NCBI GenBank assembly: GCA_009767595.1
Contig: VSDK01013692.1
Coordinates: 20,413 to 84,412 of the forward strand
Length of the DNA stretch: 64,000 nt
Direction: 5' to 3'
Source of the DNA: Symbiodinium kawagutii
Taxonomy: Eukaryota; Sar; Dinophyceae; Suessiales; Symbiodiniaceae
Shown: piece by piece, positions 1 to 12,300 of the stretch
Position numbering within the stretch: the stretch's first letter is position 1
Layout of the letters: each line of letters begins with the position of its first letter
The notes under the pieces: model-generated
What the model was told of the DNA's origin: nothing
The model's input: the letters and a program-made list of their open reading frames with translations, nothing else
The model's database searches: none
Program-made: the position numbers and the translations under genes

Positions 1-479
1 GGAAAGCCGCTCAGAAATCAGGCTATCTTAGCTATCTTGAGATTTTCCGCTGCCAGGTTGATCTTTCTATGGTTGCTTGTGATTCCTTAATGTTGCTCAT
101 GCTTGTTTAGGTGCCTACTAATTACTTGGAGCTACCAAAGCTATAGTTGGGGATAAACCCATGAGTCAGGTATGCTTGGTTTTGTACCTGTCAGTTGGTT
201 TTTGGTTGTGCCCTATGATAGTTTTAGTTACTCGGTGCACAGATTGGGGCTCGCAGTCATTGGCCAAAGGTGTTTATGACTGCCAGATAGCTGATGAATG
301 TTTGGCAGACATCACTAGCTTCTTACAAAACACTAGCTCTTCGTTGGACATGAGTATAATCCACAGGCACATGGTAAATAAACCCTATAGCTTGTTATGA
401 GAGGTACAACAGCTGATGGTTTCCTCCCCAACCAAGAGCTGCGGAGGAACAAACTAATGGGGAATAATGGCCATGTAGG

Positions 480-930
480 GGACCCTCGCGCTCGAATTGG
501 CTCAAACGCTTGAAAGTACCTACCAGAGCAAAGGGGTACAACTACAACCGGCAAGCTAGTTGAAACATCTGGCTTAACCATCAAAGCTGGGGAAAAAAAG
601 CTCAGAGTAAGCAGAGTGGGGTTCTCCCACCTAAAGTCATGGTCAAGTGAACGGAACTGCAGTCCCACGTTTGAACAATGGGTGTTCAAACCATCACCAA
701 CAGCATTGATTCCTGAAAGTCTTCCCACCAAGTACGCTCTAAATCTGCCAAGGAACCACTGGAGTCACTGGAGTGTCCAGAACCGGCGGCGCTTCCTCCT
801 CTTCGTCCGTTGAATCCGGAAGATGACTCAACTGGCTCAGCAGAGTCTGTCCACCGCCTACGAGGGGAAACAGCAGCAGCATCGACGCCACGCCAACAAC
901 AGCAACACGATATTGATGACCGAAAATGAA
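480..930 (+). other. possible decayed retroelement-like coding fragment
   Basis: Two overlapping + strand frames look protein-like: KLVETSGLTIKAGEKKLR from about 552, and further on PLRPLNPEDDSTGSAESVHR up to a stop near 930. The Pro/Glu/Asp/Ser linker style recalls Copia-type polyproteins, but no catalytic motif is visible and there are no LTRs. This is a weak inference. Confidence 0.2.
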
Positions 931-1529
931 GTTGGGATTCTACAGCAATAGTAGGATGCAACAACAACAATGTCTATGTTCACGTGTGATGGTTTAAGAA
1001 TGGTACTCTATGGCTCTGCTACAATCAACAATAAACATCTGTAAACGGGTATCAACAGCAAACAGGTGTGCCATGCAGTCATCATCCGAGAAAGTGATTG
1101 CGGTGATCTCAACATAGCGACATCGCTACATGGCTGCCGGGCCAGTGCCTTGTACGCTGACACGGGATGGCGCAAAGTTGAAGTGTCCTTCGTTGGAGTC
1201 ACTCACCTCACAAATCGAGCAAGGAAAACTGCCCCGGTCAAGCTGACTGGCATTGTTTTCGTTTGATTTTTGGATAGGTACTGTATCTGTTAGTTGAGTA
1301 TGATCATCACCATGTATACATCTACACAATTACATGGTACACACGGAATGCGAACATGGACGGTATATTCAAATAGCATACATAGTACATGTATGTACAT
1401 ATCACTTGCTCTGATCCCCACCAGTTCGGGGGAATGCCGCTTCGTTCGTCATAAACTCAATTTGCCATTTGATGTCGAAGGTTGCACCGTACCAATCTTT
1501 ACCATGTTATAAGCTTCGAAAACGTGCTG

Positions 1530-2110
1530 TTGCACATCGCAACATCTGCTATTTAATCCACGCAGCAAATCAATATTTGGCTTTTGACCAATCGTTAAGC
1601 ATCTGACAGTAATCATCATTACACTCTGTTAGTAATCTGCTTGTGTTTGAAATCAGCATTCATCTGGTGAAAACCAACTACTGTATTTCTATGGAATTCC
1701 AAGCAAGTAAGGGAGAGGGTACTCATACTATCGGATCCGGCAACATGACCTATTCACCATTGTCAAGTGACCATTCTTGAGTCCATGGGTCGTGAAGAAT
1801 CAATTGTATATGGGTCTCCCCCAAGACCAATGTTTCCTAGCATAATAATTATTTTTTGGTGGGTTATTGGTTACCCAATTTTGGCACATACCCATATAAT
1901 CATGGTCTTTCTTTCATGAGTGCAGAGATGTACGAGCATCGCGCATGCTGGGTGAATACAGGGTGAAACAACTCATTACACGTATAGTCATGGTCAACAA
2001 ATGCGAACAATCACTGTAGCCATGGGTCATTGATAGCATTGAGAACTGACCATCTGAGTTTGATCGTTATGATATCAACTCTCATCATTGACCATTATCT
2101 GGTCATGCAG
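1530..2110. other. no gene seen; AT-rich intron or intergenic DNA
   Basis: Stops in all frames, an isolated family E end near 1900, no tandem structure. Confidence 0.6.
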
Positions 2111-2320
2111 GCTGCCGTCTGAACATCATTGGCACCCTGCGAACTGGCAAACTCGGGGCCGAGACCCATGATCGTGGCGGCCTTTAACCAAAGACTGTGA
2201 CGAAGGTCCGACGACTTGACTTCATCAATTAACCTTCATTAGCTTGATTAATCATCAATTGCCATTAAATTGATGGTTAAGACTGTGACTATTAACCATC
2301 AATGAACCTTCATTAACAAC

Positions 2321-2426
2321 CACAGGCAACGGCAAGCACTTCCAGCGCGGGCACCGGCGTGGGAGTCAGCAACATCATCAGCTGCTCATTGAGGTGCTCC
2401 GCATGAGTCGTTCGAGCTTGCACTTC
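2321..2426 (-). CDS. coiled-coil candidate exon (EVQARTTHAEHLNEQLMMLL)
   Basis: Acceptor CTCAG|GAA and GT donor (G|GTTGTT). The second half, TPTPVPALEVLAVAC, is not helical. Confidence 0.55.
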
Positions 2427-5400
2427 CTGAGCGCAGCTCATGGGTCGTTAGCAGTCGCTGTTGATCAAAACGGTTAGCCAATGAACCCCAGGATTCACGT
2501 GGATTATGATAGCCATAGCAGTAGCTGATAGCTGGTTTGATTAGGATTCAGCCTAATCAGTTGTCAAGAATTATCAAGCATGAGCAACTAGAAAGCTGTT
2601 CATAAGCTGAATAGCCATGGTTTAGTACCTATTCACAAGCTGTTCATTGGCACCTATTCATTACGTACTGATAGGTGAGCCATGAGGCCATGACAACCGA
2701 CCAGCGCCCTGCGTTCCACCGGCGGCTCAGTCCAGCAGATTCGCGGAGGCGCCTCCACCCCAATGCAGGGACCCCCAAGTCGATGACTACAGGTGCAGGG
2801 CCCAGTTATCATTATAGCTTGGTAAATATTGGTACAGAAACATCATCATAAGATATCATAAGTTCGTACATACCAGTAAAGAAACCATCTAACCAAGTTC
2901 ATGGGGTTACATCCATGTTACATCCATGTGACTTCTTGGCTAGGAAGCCAGTTCGAAGCCAGTTCGCCCGCCACCTGTCCTCACCAACGACTCCCTGGAG
3001 CGCCGCTGTCCACGCCGAGGTTCGGCCTCCTTCATAGCTCTCAGTTCATCCAGTTGCAGACGCAGCTCCTCATAGGCCTCCTCGTGCCTGCCAGCAGATC
3101 TACAGACGAATCACTTGGGAGCCATGCCGCTTGGCCCAGGGAAATGCCGCTGGAATGTGCATTTTTTATGAATACAGCTCCAGGGAGGTTCTGGTGCGTG
3201 GGGTGATAAGATATTTATATATATATATATACAGTATATATATATATATATAACTATATATGTATGTATACCTGTACAGGTGTCTAGTCACCAATCTGAT
3301 TGCGGAGCATCGCGAACGGCACGAAAAGCGCACTTTTGCCATGGGTCACACAGCACTGCCGAGGGAGCACCCTGCATCATTCGGGGGTACCCGGCCGACA
3401 ACAAGCGACCGCTTGGGATTGATGAACATCGCCCAGGTGAGCAAAGCTGAGCCCTGCAGTTCCTTCTTTGGGTTTCCATAGCCCTTGCTGCTTGACCGCC
3501 GTAACTGACTTGGGGGGTCCACTTTGATCAAGTTAGCGTGCTGTTGAGCACCGAACCTTCGTTCAGCATGGCTGATGCCCAGGATTGATATCGCAACAAC
3601 TGGTTGACAACCATGGTCACCAGTCATCAACCATGCTACACTTACCATCACTTGATCACCATGGCTTACCATCACGCCATCATAAATAGCTTTACTGGTT
3701 CACTATCAAACAACTGAATGCTTCCGCGGCGAGTCTGATGCCATCGCAGCTTCTGCTTTTTTTTGGTGATCCTCAATGTCCTTTTTGGCTTGCAAAGCCT
3801 TCGTTCTTTCTTCTTCAGCCCTCTGCTGGGCTTCTGCTGTGGCTCCCTCGTCGGCACATGAAGAATGCATCCCAGGCAGGAGAGCCCACGGCATCCCACG
3901 GCACTTCGGGCTCAAGGTCTGAGCTTAGCGAAGAGTTTTTCGCCTTCCCAATCAAGGTGACTGCGCGCCAGCGGCTTCTGGCAATTTCTCAGGCAGCCAA
4001 ACTTCCGAGGAGAAATGCTCCAAGGCAGTGGCATCACAACAGAACCACAGGGTCCTGAGAATTTGAAAGCGCACCACAGAGGAAGTTCTCTCAACTCCTT
4101 GGCTTCTCAGGTCACCACCTGCGTCCTCACCCGTTTCACATAGACATATACTCTGCCTATGTGCACATGACTTTGTCCAAAGAAAATGGTCGTGGAATTC
4201 ATGGCAACGCAGCTCACACACACAGCCATGCCTAGGACGGTCGGAATCGAAGTTGAGGCTGAAGGTTGGGGACACAACAAGGCTTCCTTTCAGTGAGGCT
4301 ACGCACCAAAGGAGCCACTCGCTTTGCTTTTAGATGAAGTGAATCGTCAAAAAGTGTGGTCACAAAACAACAACTGAGCAATGGACCATTTGGGGGGTTC
4401 TCAAAAGAGGGGACCCCAAAAATACGTGGTTTATTCATAAAGAATGATCAATATAGGACGATTTGGCATAGGTTTACTGGTTGATCATTGATCATCAAAA
4501 ATCTGACTAGGTTTACTAATTAATAATCAAATTGATTGATAACATCACCACTGCTAAACCTGGGACCCTCTTGTAAACCAACATGGCAATGGAAACTCCA
4601 CCACATTTGATGATTTCCTGGGGTTTCCGAATGAAACGTTGGATTTTCCATTGCCATGGTAGACCACCAACCAGCCGTTGTTTGACCACTCTTGACTATT
4701 CTCCCCTGTGATTAAACCACTATAAACCCTCTTAAAAAATGTCCACCAAACCACCAACCAGATGAAGTCGTCGGTCACGACAGGGTCAGCCCAGCTGCGC
4801 GGCTGACGCTGCCTGCGGTTCTGCTGTTCTGACTCAAGGAGCTCATCGTGGATGCGCTCCACCTCCTTTTGACCCTTCCTTGGACCCGGCAATGATGGTG
4901 ACGATGGCGAACTGGTACAGGGCGAGCCCCCCTGCTTATAAGGTAATTTATGAGCCATTTCACTGGTACCATAAATGGTAGTTACCCTGGTTATAGTGAT
5001 TAGGGGCTCACCTTGCAGAGTGATCAGTGATCAACCATGAGAAACCACGATATGGTGATGATACATAAAACTATGATAGGTGGTTTGGTGAACAATAAAG
5101 AATGGTGAAACAATTATACTTTTTAATCATCGTTAATTGCTACTTGGCGGTCAAAGAAAGAGCTGACCAATTAAACTGGTCAGAATCATCAAACCAACAA
5201 AGATGGTTTATGGTGGTGAGTAATGGCTGATCATGGCTGACGGCATAAGGTAATTTATGAGCCATTTCACTGGTACCATAAATGGTAGTTACCCTAGTTA
5301 TAGTGATTAGGGGCTCACCTTGTAGAGTGATCAGTGATCAACCATGAGAAACCACGATATGGTGATGATACATAAAACTATGATAGGTGGTTTGGTGAAC

Positions 5401-6243
5401 AATAAAGAATGGTGAAACAATTATACTTTTTAATCATCGTTAATTGCTACTTGGCGGTCAAAGAAAGAGCTGACCAATTAAACTGGTCAGAATCATCAAA
5501 CCAACAAAGATGGTTTATGGTGGTGAGTAATGGCTGATCATGGCTGACGGCTAATTTGAACGAAGGGTTCATATTTCTTTGCAACTCCGCATCATGTCCA
5601 CCAATAGATAAAGATTATTACTGAGGTGGATACTGTAATTCATTAGGGCTGACTATGACTAACGACAACATTAAGCATAACTAAATCATTAACTAGAGAT
5701 TATAACAACAATATTATTAACTAGATTATTGACAAATATGCTGACAATATATCAATATATGTTAACGATATAGATTAACATTGCCAATGCTAGTTGCTTG
5801 CGGGCCTTGATGGCTGATTCACCACCGTCCTCACCTCATCCATGATGGTTGGCACAAGGCAAACCGCGCAGGTGGCACGCGACAAATGTGCTGCTTTCCG
5901 GTCCAAAAATGGGGCCCTTGGGGGATTTACAAAGAAAAACTGTGGAAATATAGGTGTTTCTCAAAATAGGGACCCAAAAAATGGTTCGTTTATTGCTGTA
6001 AATGGTCAATATAGGATGATTTGGGGGTCCCCCTATTTTGAGAAACCACCATATGTAATTATCACGTATATTTAGATAATTCCTTCCTAGCTCCTTAGCT
6101 CCCTTCCAACCAACAGTTTTACGAACCCATTCTTAGAAGCGCCTTCCAACTAGGAAAGAAAACAATCGGTAAATCCCTGATGCTGGAGTACCATCACTGA
6201 TGTATCAAACCCCAAGGCCAGAGGAAGTTCATGATCATCATCA

Positions 6244-6302
<59 letters not shown>

Positions 6303-9300
6303 TCATCACCATCATCATCATCATCATCATCAGCCAGCTGTGAGCGTCTCCCGCCCATGGTCTGATGTTTGGATGCCACTAGTCAGGAATGACCGTGCGG
6401 CATGTCTCAGATCGGAGATACTGATTTGTACCCAGTGACAGGTCTTCTAACGTATTCATTCCCTATTATTGTTGGCTATCATCCCCGATGCACTTGATGA
6501 TCAATTGCTTGACTCATAGCAGTTGGACCCCTGGCTAAGTCGGTGGTGCCCAGCTTCTTCCAGCGAGCGTTGGCATCTTCCAGTTGTTTCTCCAAGCTCT
6601 TGGTCAACTTTCCTGAGCGAGCCCAGGTGGTCGTGCCATCGGTGGGGCTGTGCCATGCTGTGCGCCCGGCGATGATCGAAGCGTGCCTTGAAGCTAAGCA
6701 ACAAGATAGTGCAACTGGCGATGTTTCAATGGGTTTTTTGCTGGGGTTATAACCATCAAGAATGGTTGATAATCAGGGAGAATAACTAACAATAATGATG
6801 AAACAACTACTAGTTGGTGGTTTCTCAAAATTGGGAACCCCTCAAAATAGATAATTCATTCCTATAGATGCTTAATATAAAGGATGATTTGAGTGTACCC
6901 CTATTGTGAGAAACCACCATATGACTACTGGAGTTGCTTCCATCCACAGCATGGTTGTTGGCCTGCTTCATGCTGCTTCTACACCATTCGTCCACTCCAA
7001 AGATGGGTCGCTTCACCACACATTCGCCAAGATTCGCTCCTTGCTCAGCATATCACCTAGAGCGTGGTCCTCCTTCATCTGTTTTTGCATCATGTTGACC
7101 TGGCCAAAAATGGTCAACCATGTAAAAATGACAATGCAATCAATTGAGCACAGTCTTTCATCTACATGCCGTTGCACGTATATTATATATTATATACATA
7201 TATATATATATATGCACATATGTATACATCCATTGAGACAGAAAATCGCAATCAGCGAGGGATTTCCACTGGTGAACACATGTACAAACAATAATTTGAC
7301 TTGAGCCACCAGCAATGATGAGTACAATTCACTGCGATTCGAGGTCCAAGCACTATTCAAACGACTATCTGACCACCATGATGTGTGCTTCCTGGATGGC
7401 TATTGGGATGGATTCTACCAGAGTTGTGGCTTCCTTCTTGGCTTTCGGCAGGAGACTAGATTTGTACATATGACGGTTCTATTTGCCTGTGCTTGTACAG
7501 GAAGCCAGAAAACTGCTGTTGAACATCTTGTGGAATCACCATCTGGTTGTCATCCTTGTGCCACTGCGTTGTTTTCCTGACTTCCACCTCATCTCTGCTG
7601 GTTGGTGGTATCCCGGACTGAAAAATATGAGTCAAACAAGCATCCCAAAGTCATCGGGGAAAATCAGAATATTTGAGACCACCAACTAGTAGGTGTATCA
7701 TTGTTTCAAACATCTGAACCAGTTCTTGCGTAGCAAATGCAGCTTGCCAAAGTTCAAATCTCACCCTCGCCTTGTCTCTGAGCAAATGCAGCTTGCTCTT
7801 CTTCTTGCCACCATCCTCTTCGATCACGCTGGTCTTGTCGGTGGCTTCCAACGCTTTGAGTTCTTCCTCAGCTGCCCAAGCTGCCCAAGAACCTCTTGCT
7901 TACCACACCTAGGCGTTGTCAGAGGATCTACCACGCTCAAACAGCTAGCCTGACTCAAAACATACGCGTTGCTAGTATTGTTCGTAGTTTTCATCATCAT
8001 CCCTTGACTATTTTTGAACTTTCACCCAGTGTTTGGTTGTCGTCCAGTCTTGTTGACCATGAACTGTTCCTACGCACTATACCTAGTTGCTATCCGCTAG
8101 TGTGAATCATTTATCATTCTTCAGCATCCATCATTCTCAACCACTAAGTCACTAAGTTGATGATCGCCCTTGCGTTTCTCAACCATTCGGGCAAGCACCA
8201 CTCCCGGTAGCTCCAAACACTCCCCTTGAAAGAACGGATTCATCTCCCAAGCACCAGGCATCTCTTGCTAGTAGATATCAATCATGATCAACCAATTCAA
8301 CAACCCTTATTTGATTAACCAAGAATTCATCAATCAATGAGGAAGATTCTGGAACCCATTTTATCAACCAAGATAATAACCATCCCCTCACAAAATCAAT
8401 CTGATTAAGTAATATTACGGGCAAACACCCCAGTTTGCCAGCGGCTCTGTCGTCAGCGTCTTGGAACGTCAAAAAACATTGGTTTTTACGTGACAAAATG
8501 CACATGTGTGAGATGAAGCGTATCTTGACGGCGCGCGCAGGTCCTTGACCTGTGTTTTGCTTGCATTCTGGAAACATACAACCCTAAAACCCTAAAACCC
8601 TAAAACCATAAACCCTAAAACCCTAAACCATAAACCCTAAAAAGCTACACCGTAAAGCCAAAAACCTAAAAACCTTCGAGAAAAACAATAAAACCTTGCA
8701 ACCATAAACCCTAACACCCTAAAACCATAAACCCTAAAACCCTAAAACTATAAACCATAAACTATTACTAAAATACATCGACAGTATCAACCAACAATCG
8801 TTGAGATTTACCAATATGAAATCATTAATCAATCAGGAAGATCTGGAGCTTATTTCATCCACCAAGAACCATCCACTGGCAAAATTCATCAATCAACCAC
8901 TCTTCATGATGACCAAAATCATACCATTAATCAGCGCAATTTGCTGACAATCTCTGCAGATTCCTAGTGTCTCTCTGTCGTTCCACCATCCTCTTGAGGT
9001 TCGCGTTCTCCTCCTCGACCAAACGTACATGCTCTGCGATCTGGCTGTTCTCCACCTGAGCTTTCAGTGCAGCTGAGTGTAGCTGAAAGGTCACGCTGGG
9101 AAGAGGAATCCCAGCATCATAGTGAAGACTGGTGGATGATTAATGGTGGAGAATGGTGATTAATGGTGGTTAATGGCGGTTACAATAGGTCAACAGCTGG
9201 CGATTCGTAGCAGCTGATCTGGGCTGCGTGCAGGGAATCAGATCCCGTGAAAAATAATGAGTGGTGCGATTCCACGACCTGCTGTCAAAAAGAAGTGCCA

Positions 9301-12300
9301 CTTCTACAAGGCGTGCGCGTATGCATGAAACTGCAAACACATATGCAACATGTATACATACTTATCTGCAAATACATTTACGTATGAAAAAAGTGTCTCC
9401 AAGAAGCATGCATCTATTCATTTACAATTACTTGATATACATGTGGTAGTTTCTCAAAATAGGGAACCCCCCAAATCATCCTTCATATTAGTCATTAATG
9501 ACTGCCTCTGACCGGGCCCCAAGCCTTCATCTAACCATGCCGAGCACCAGCTGAGACCAGCTGTTGCGGCAAGCCGAGGCACCATGAGATCTTCCAGCTC
9601 CTTGTGGTTGCCACAGGGGACCCCCAGCACTGGGTACCCCTAGCTATTAAGAAATAACCATTGAAGGCAGCAGCTGTGATATTTTGATCAATGAATGTGG
9701 CATAAACCCGGCTAGTCCCCCTGGTTCCCCTATCATTCACCAGCTTATTTTCCTTATCGTTGTTGGTTATTGACCCCCATTATTGGTTGGTTAGTATTGA
9801 CCCACAGCCTGACGAATTTGGCATAATCACATGTAACGGAAGTAACCATGGACCTGTTGCATCAACTGAGAACGATCGATGCTGTGATATACCATGGCTA
9901 TTCAGCAGTCGCCTGTAGACCTTGAAAAAACTATTCACAAAAGATGTACACGGCCAACGATAATGACTGATCTGAGTTTTGCTAATCTATATGGGTGTCC
10001 ACTTGATATGCAGGAGTCCACGAAATCATCCAATATTAACCATTTACAGTAATAAGCCAACAATTTTCGGGGGCCCACATTTAGAAAAATCACCATATCT
10101 TGTTCTTGTAGGTTTAAACTTCTTTCACTCCTGGTTGTTGCACATAACTAATCATTGAGAAACAGGGGATCTAAAACTCAACAATCACTATATGCGAGAC
10201 ATTTCCCCAATAAAGGCTTCCATAGCTGACGTCATCTACTACACAGTGGTACCCCCAAGTCATAAGTTGGTTAAAATCCCGCGATTCCACTAGTTTATCT
10301 GTCGAGTGCCTGGTAATTACCCCAGTGAACTACCAAAGTTAATCATCCCTGGGGTACCGATTTGGCTATGGGTCAATATTAATCAACCAACTTTTGGGGG
10401 ATAATCACCAACAATTTCATAGGGAAAACAATGGTTAATGATGGGGTAACCAGGGGTACAGGGTTTTGACCCATGGCCATTTGTAGTTGCCAACAGCGCT
10501 GTCTGTCGCCTGGTCAAAACAGGCGTTTTATGTGTCTCATGGGGTGGGGGTGGGGGGGTGGGGTGGGGCATGTTAACATCCGCTTGAAGTTGCTTCGTGA
10601 AGTTGATGCTACGTGAAGTGGATGGTTCGCGGTGGATGTTGCTTCGCGAAGTTGATGCTACGTATATCAGCACCATGTATTTACACTTCTATATATACTT
10701 TTTTATCTTCTATTGGTAGATATATATATATATATGGTTATATGTATACATATTTCAATATGCAGATGGTGCAAGTGCCTGGCAGACAGCTGCCAAGCAT
10801 CTGCATGTACAGTGTTTACAGGTGTCACATCAAATGCGACAGTATTGCAAAGACATTTGGGCTCCGAACCTGGGAAAGCTGTCTCCAAAGGCCGGTACTC
10901 AATGTCTTGACGCAGATTGGAAAAGCCTTAAGACATTTCTACCCAGTCAGACGAAGCACAAGCAGAGACACCAGGGACAGAGCACAATGAACCCGCGCTT
11001 GATAACAAGATGTTATCAGTGGGTTTGGAGACGAAGTCTTCGCAATGTCAAGCCGCATGGTCTGCTGAAAGCCATGGGAAAGCACCTGCAGTAGGCCAAG
11101 TGAAGAGAAAAATAGTAATTTCTGCCGGAAGCATTTTGCCACGTTTTTACTGTGCTCGTAGTTCTACTGGCACAAATCACAAAGACGCACATTTCACCCA
11201 GGCGACCTGTGGCGTTGTTCCCTTGTAGTTAGCCTCGTCAAATCGAACAATCCCTGGTGCTACCACTCTGTGGGGTTGCGCACTAACGACGCGCACTTTC
11301 CCTAATGACCCTTCGGATGAGCCAGGGGGTACAACCGCTATGGACCCATCATAGCTGGTTTTACTCATTCTTCACCACTAAATTCCTGGAGCCCTGACCA
11401 TTCTTAAGCATCACCCAACCCAAACGTCCACTGGTGAATGAACTAGCCACGACGTGACCAAACCTAGCGAATGATTCATGGTACCTCATCGTGGACTAAG
11501 GTACTACAAGGTGGGCCCCTGGCAGTTATAAGTTGGATTCTAACCCCTCATAACTGGTAGTTCCCAGGTAAGTCACTTGTAAACCAACAGCTCTAAGTGG
11601 TTGGGGGCCCACCTTGTACCAATCCCTGGGGGGGAGTCCACTCTTCGAGCTGGAGCTGCGCTGGCGCTGCACTCCTGCGTCTGAGCATTGCGTAGGCTGC
11701 GATGCTTGCGACTGTCGTCCAGGCTGTTCAACTCCTGCGCGCAGGGTCACGGGGGAAGCCACAACGGGGGTGGATCACCGTTGGGAAGTGGTAGCAGTGG
11801 TGAATGATGCTGGATGATGGTTCAAATGATGGTTGAAATGAAGGTGTTCATCGTGAATAACTAGTTGCTAGTTGATAATGGGTTAGTGAACTTAGAATTG
11901 ATGGCTAATGATGGTTGGCGATGCTCAAGAATGCTTAACGACAGTTCATGATGCAGCTGTGCTATGGAAAGGACGAGTTGTCTTTGGAGGGAGCTGTGCA
12001 ATCCCAGTGCATAACATACCACTCAAAGGCTTGCAAAGCCATGGTGCGCCATGATTCAAGACCTCCAAAGCTGAAAAATGGTTGCTTGACAGTTGCCTTG
12101 CCACTTCATGGTAGAAAGGCCACTATCCCTATTATCAACCACTGATCTGAGTTTGATTTTAGTGATGCACCAGGGCTTTGACTGAGCTCAGCAAACCAAA
12201 GCAAGTTGAGATCTCTGTTCATGTTTTGGGTGGGAACCTAAGCTTCCTTTATGGCTTTGGTGCTCAGCTTTTTCGCAGCTTGAGAAGCAAACACCCTGTG

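Noticed and set aside
6236-6331. Candidate CRISPR-like or regulatory array
   Set aside because: A plain CAT microsatellite with no spacers. The organism is a eukaryote.
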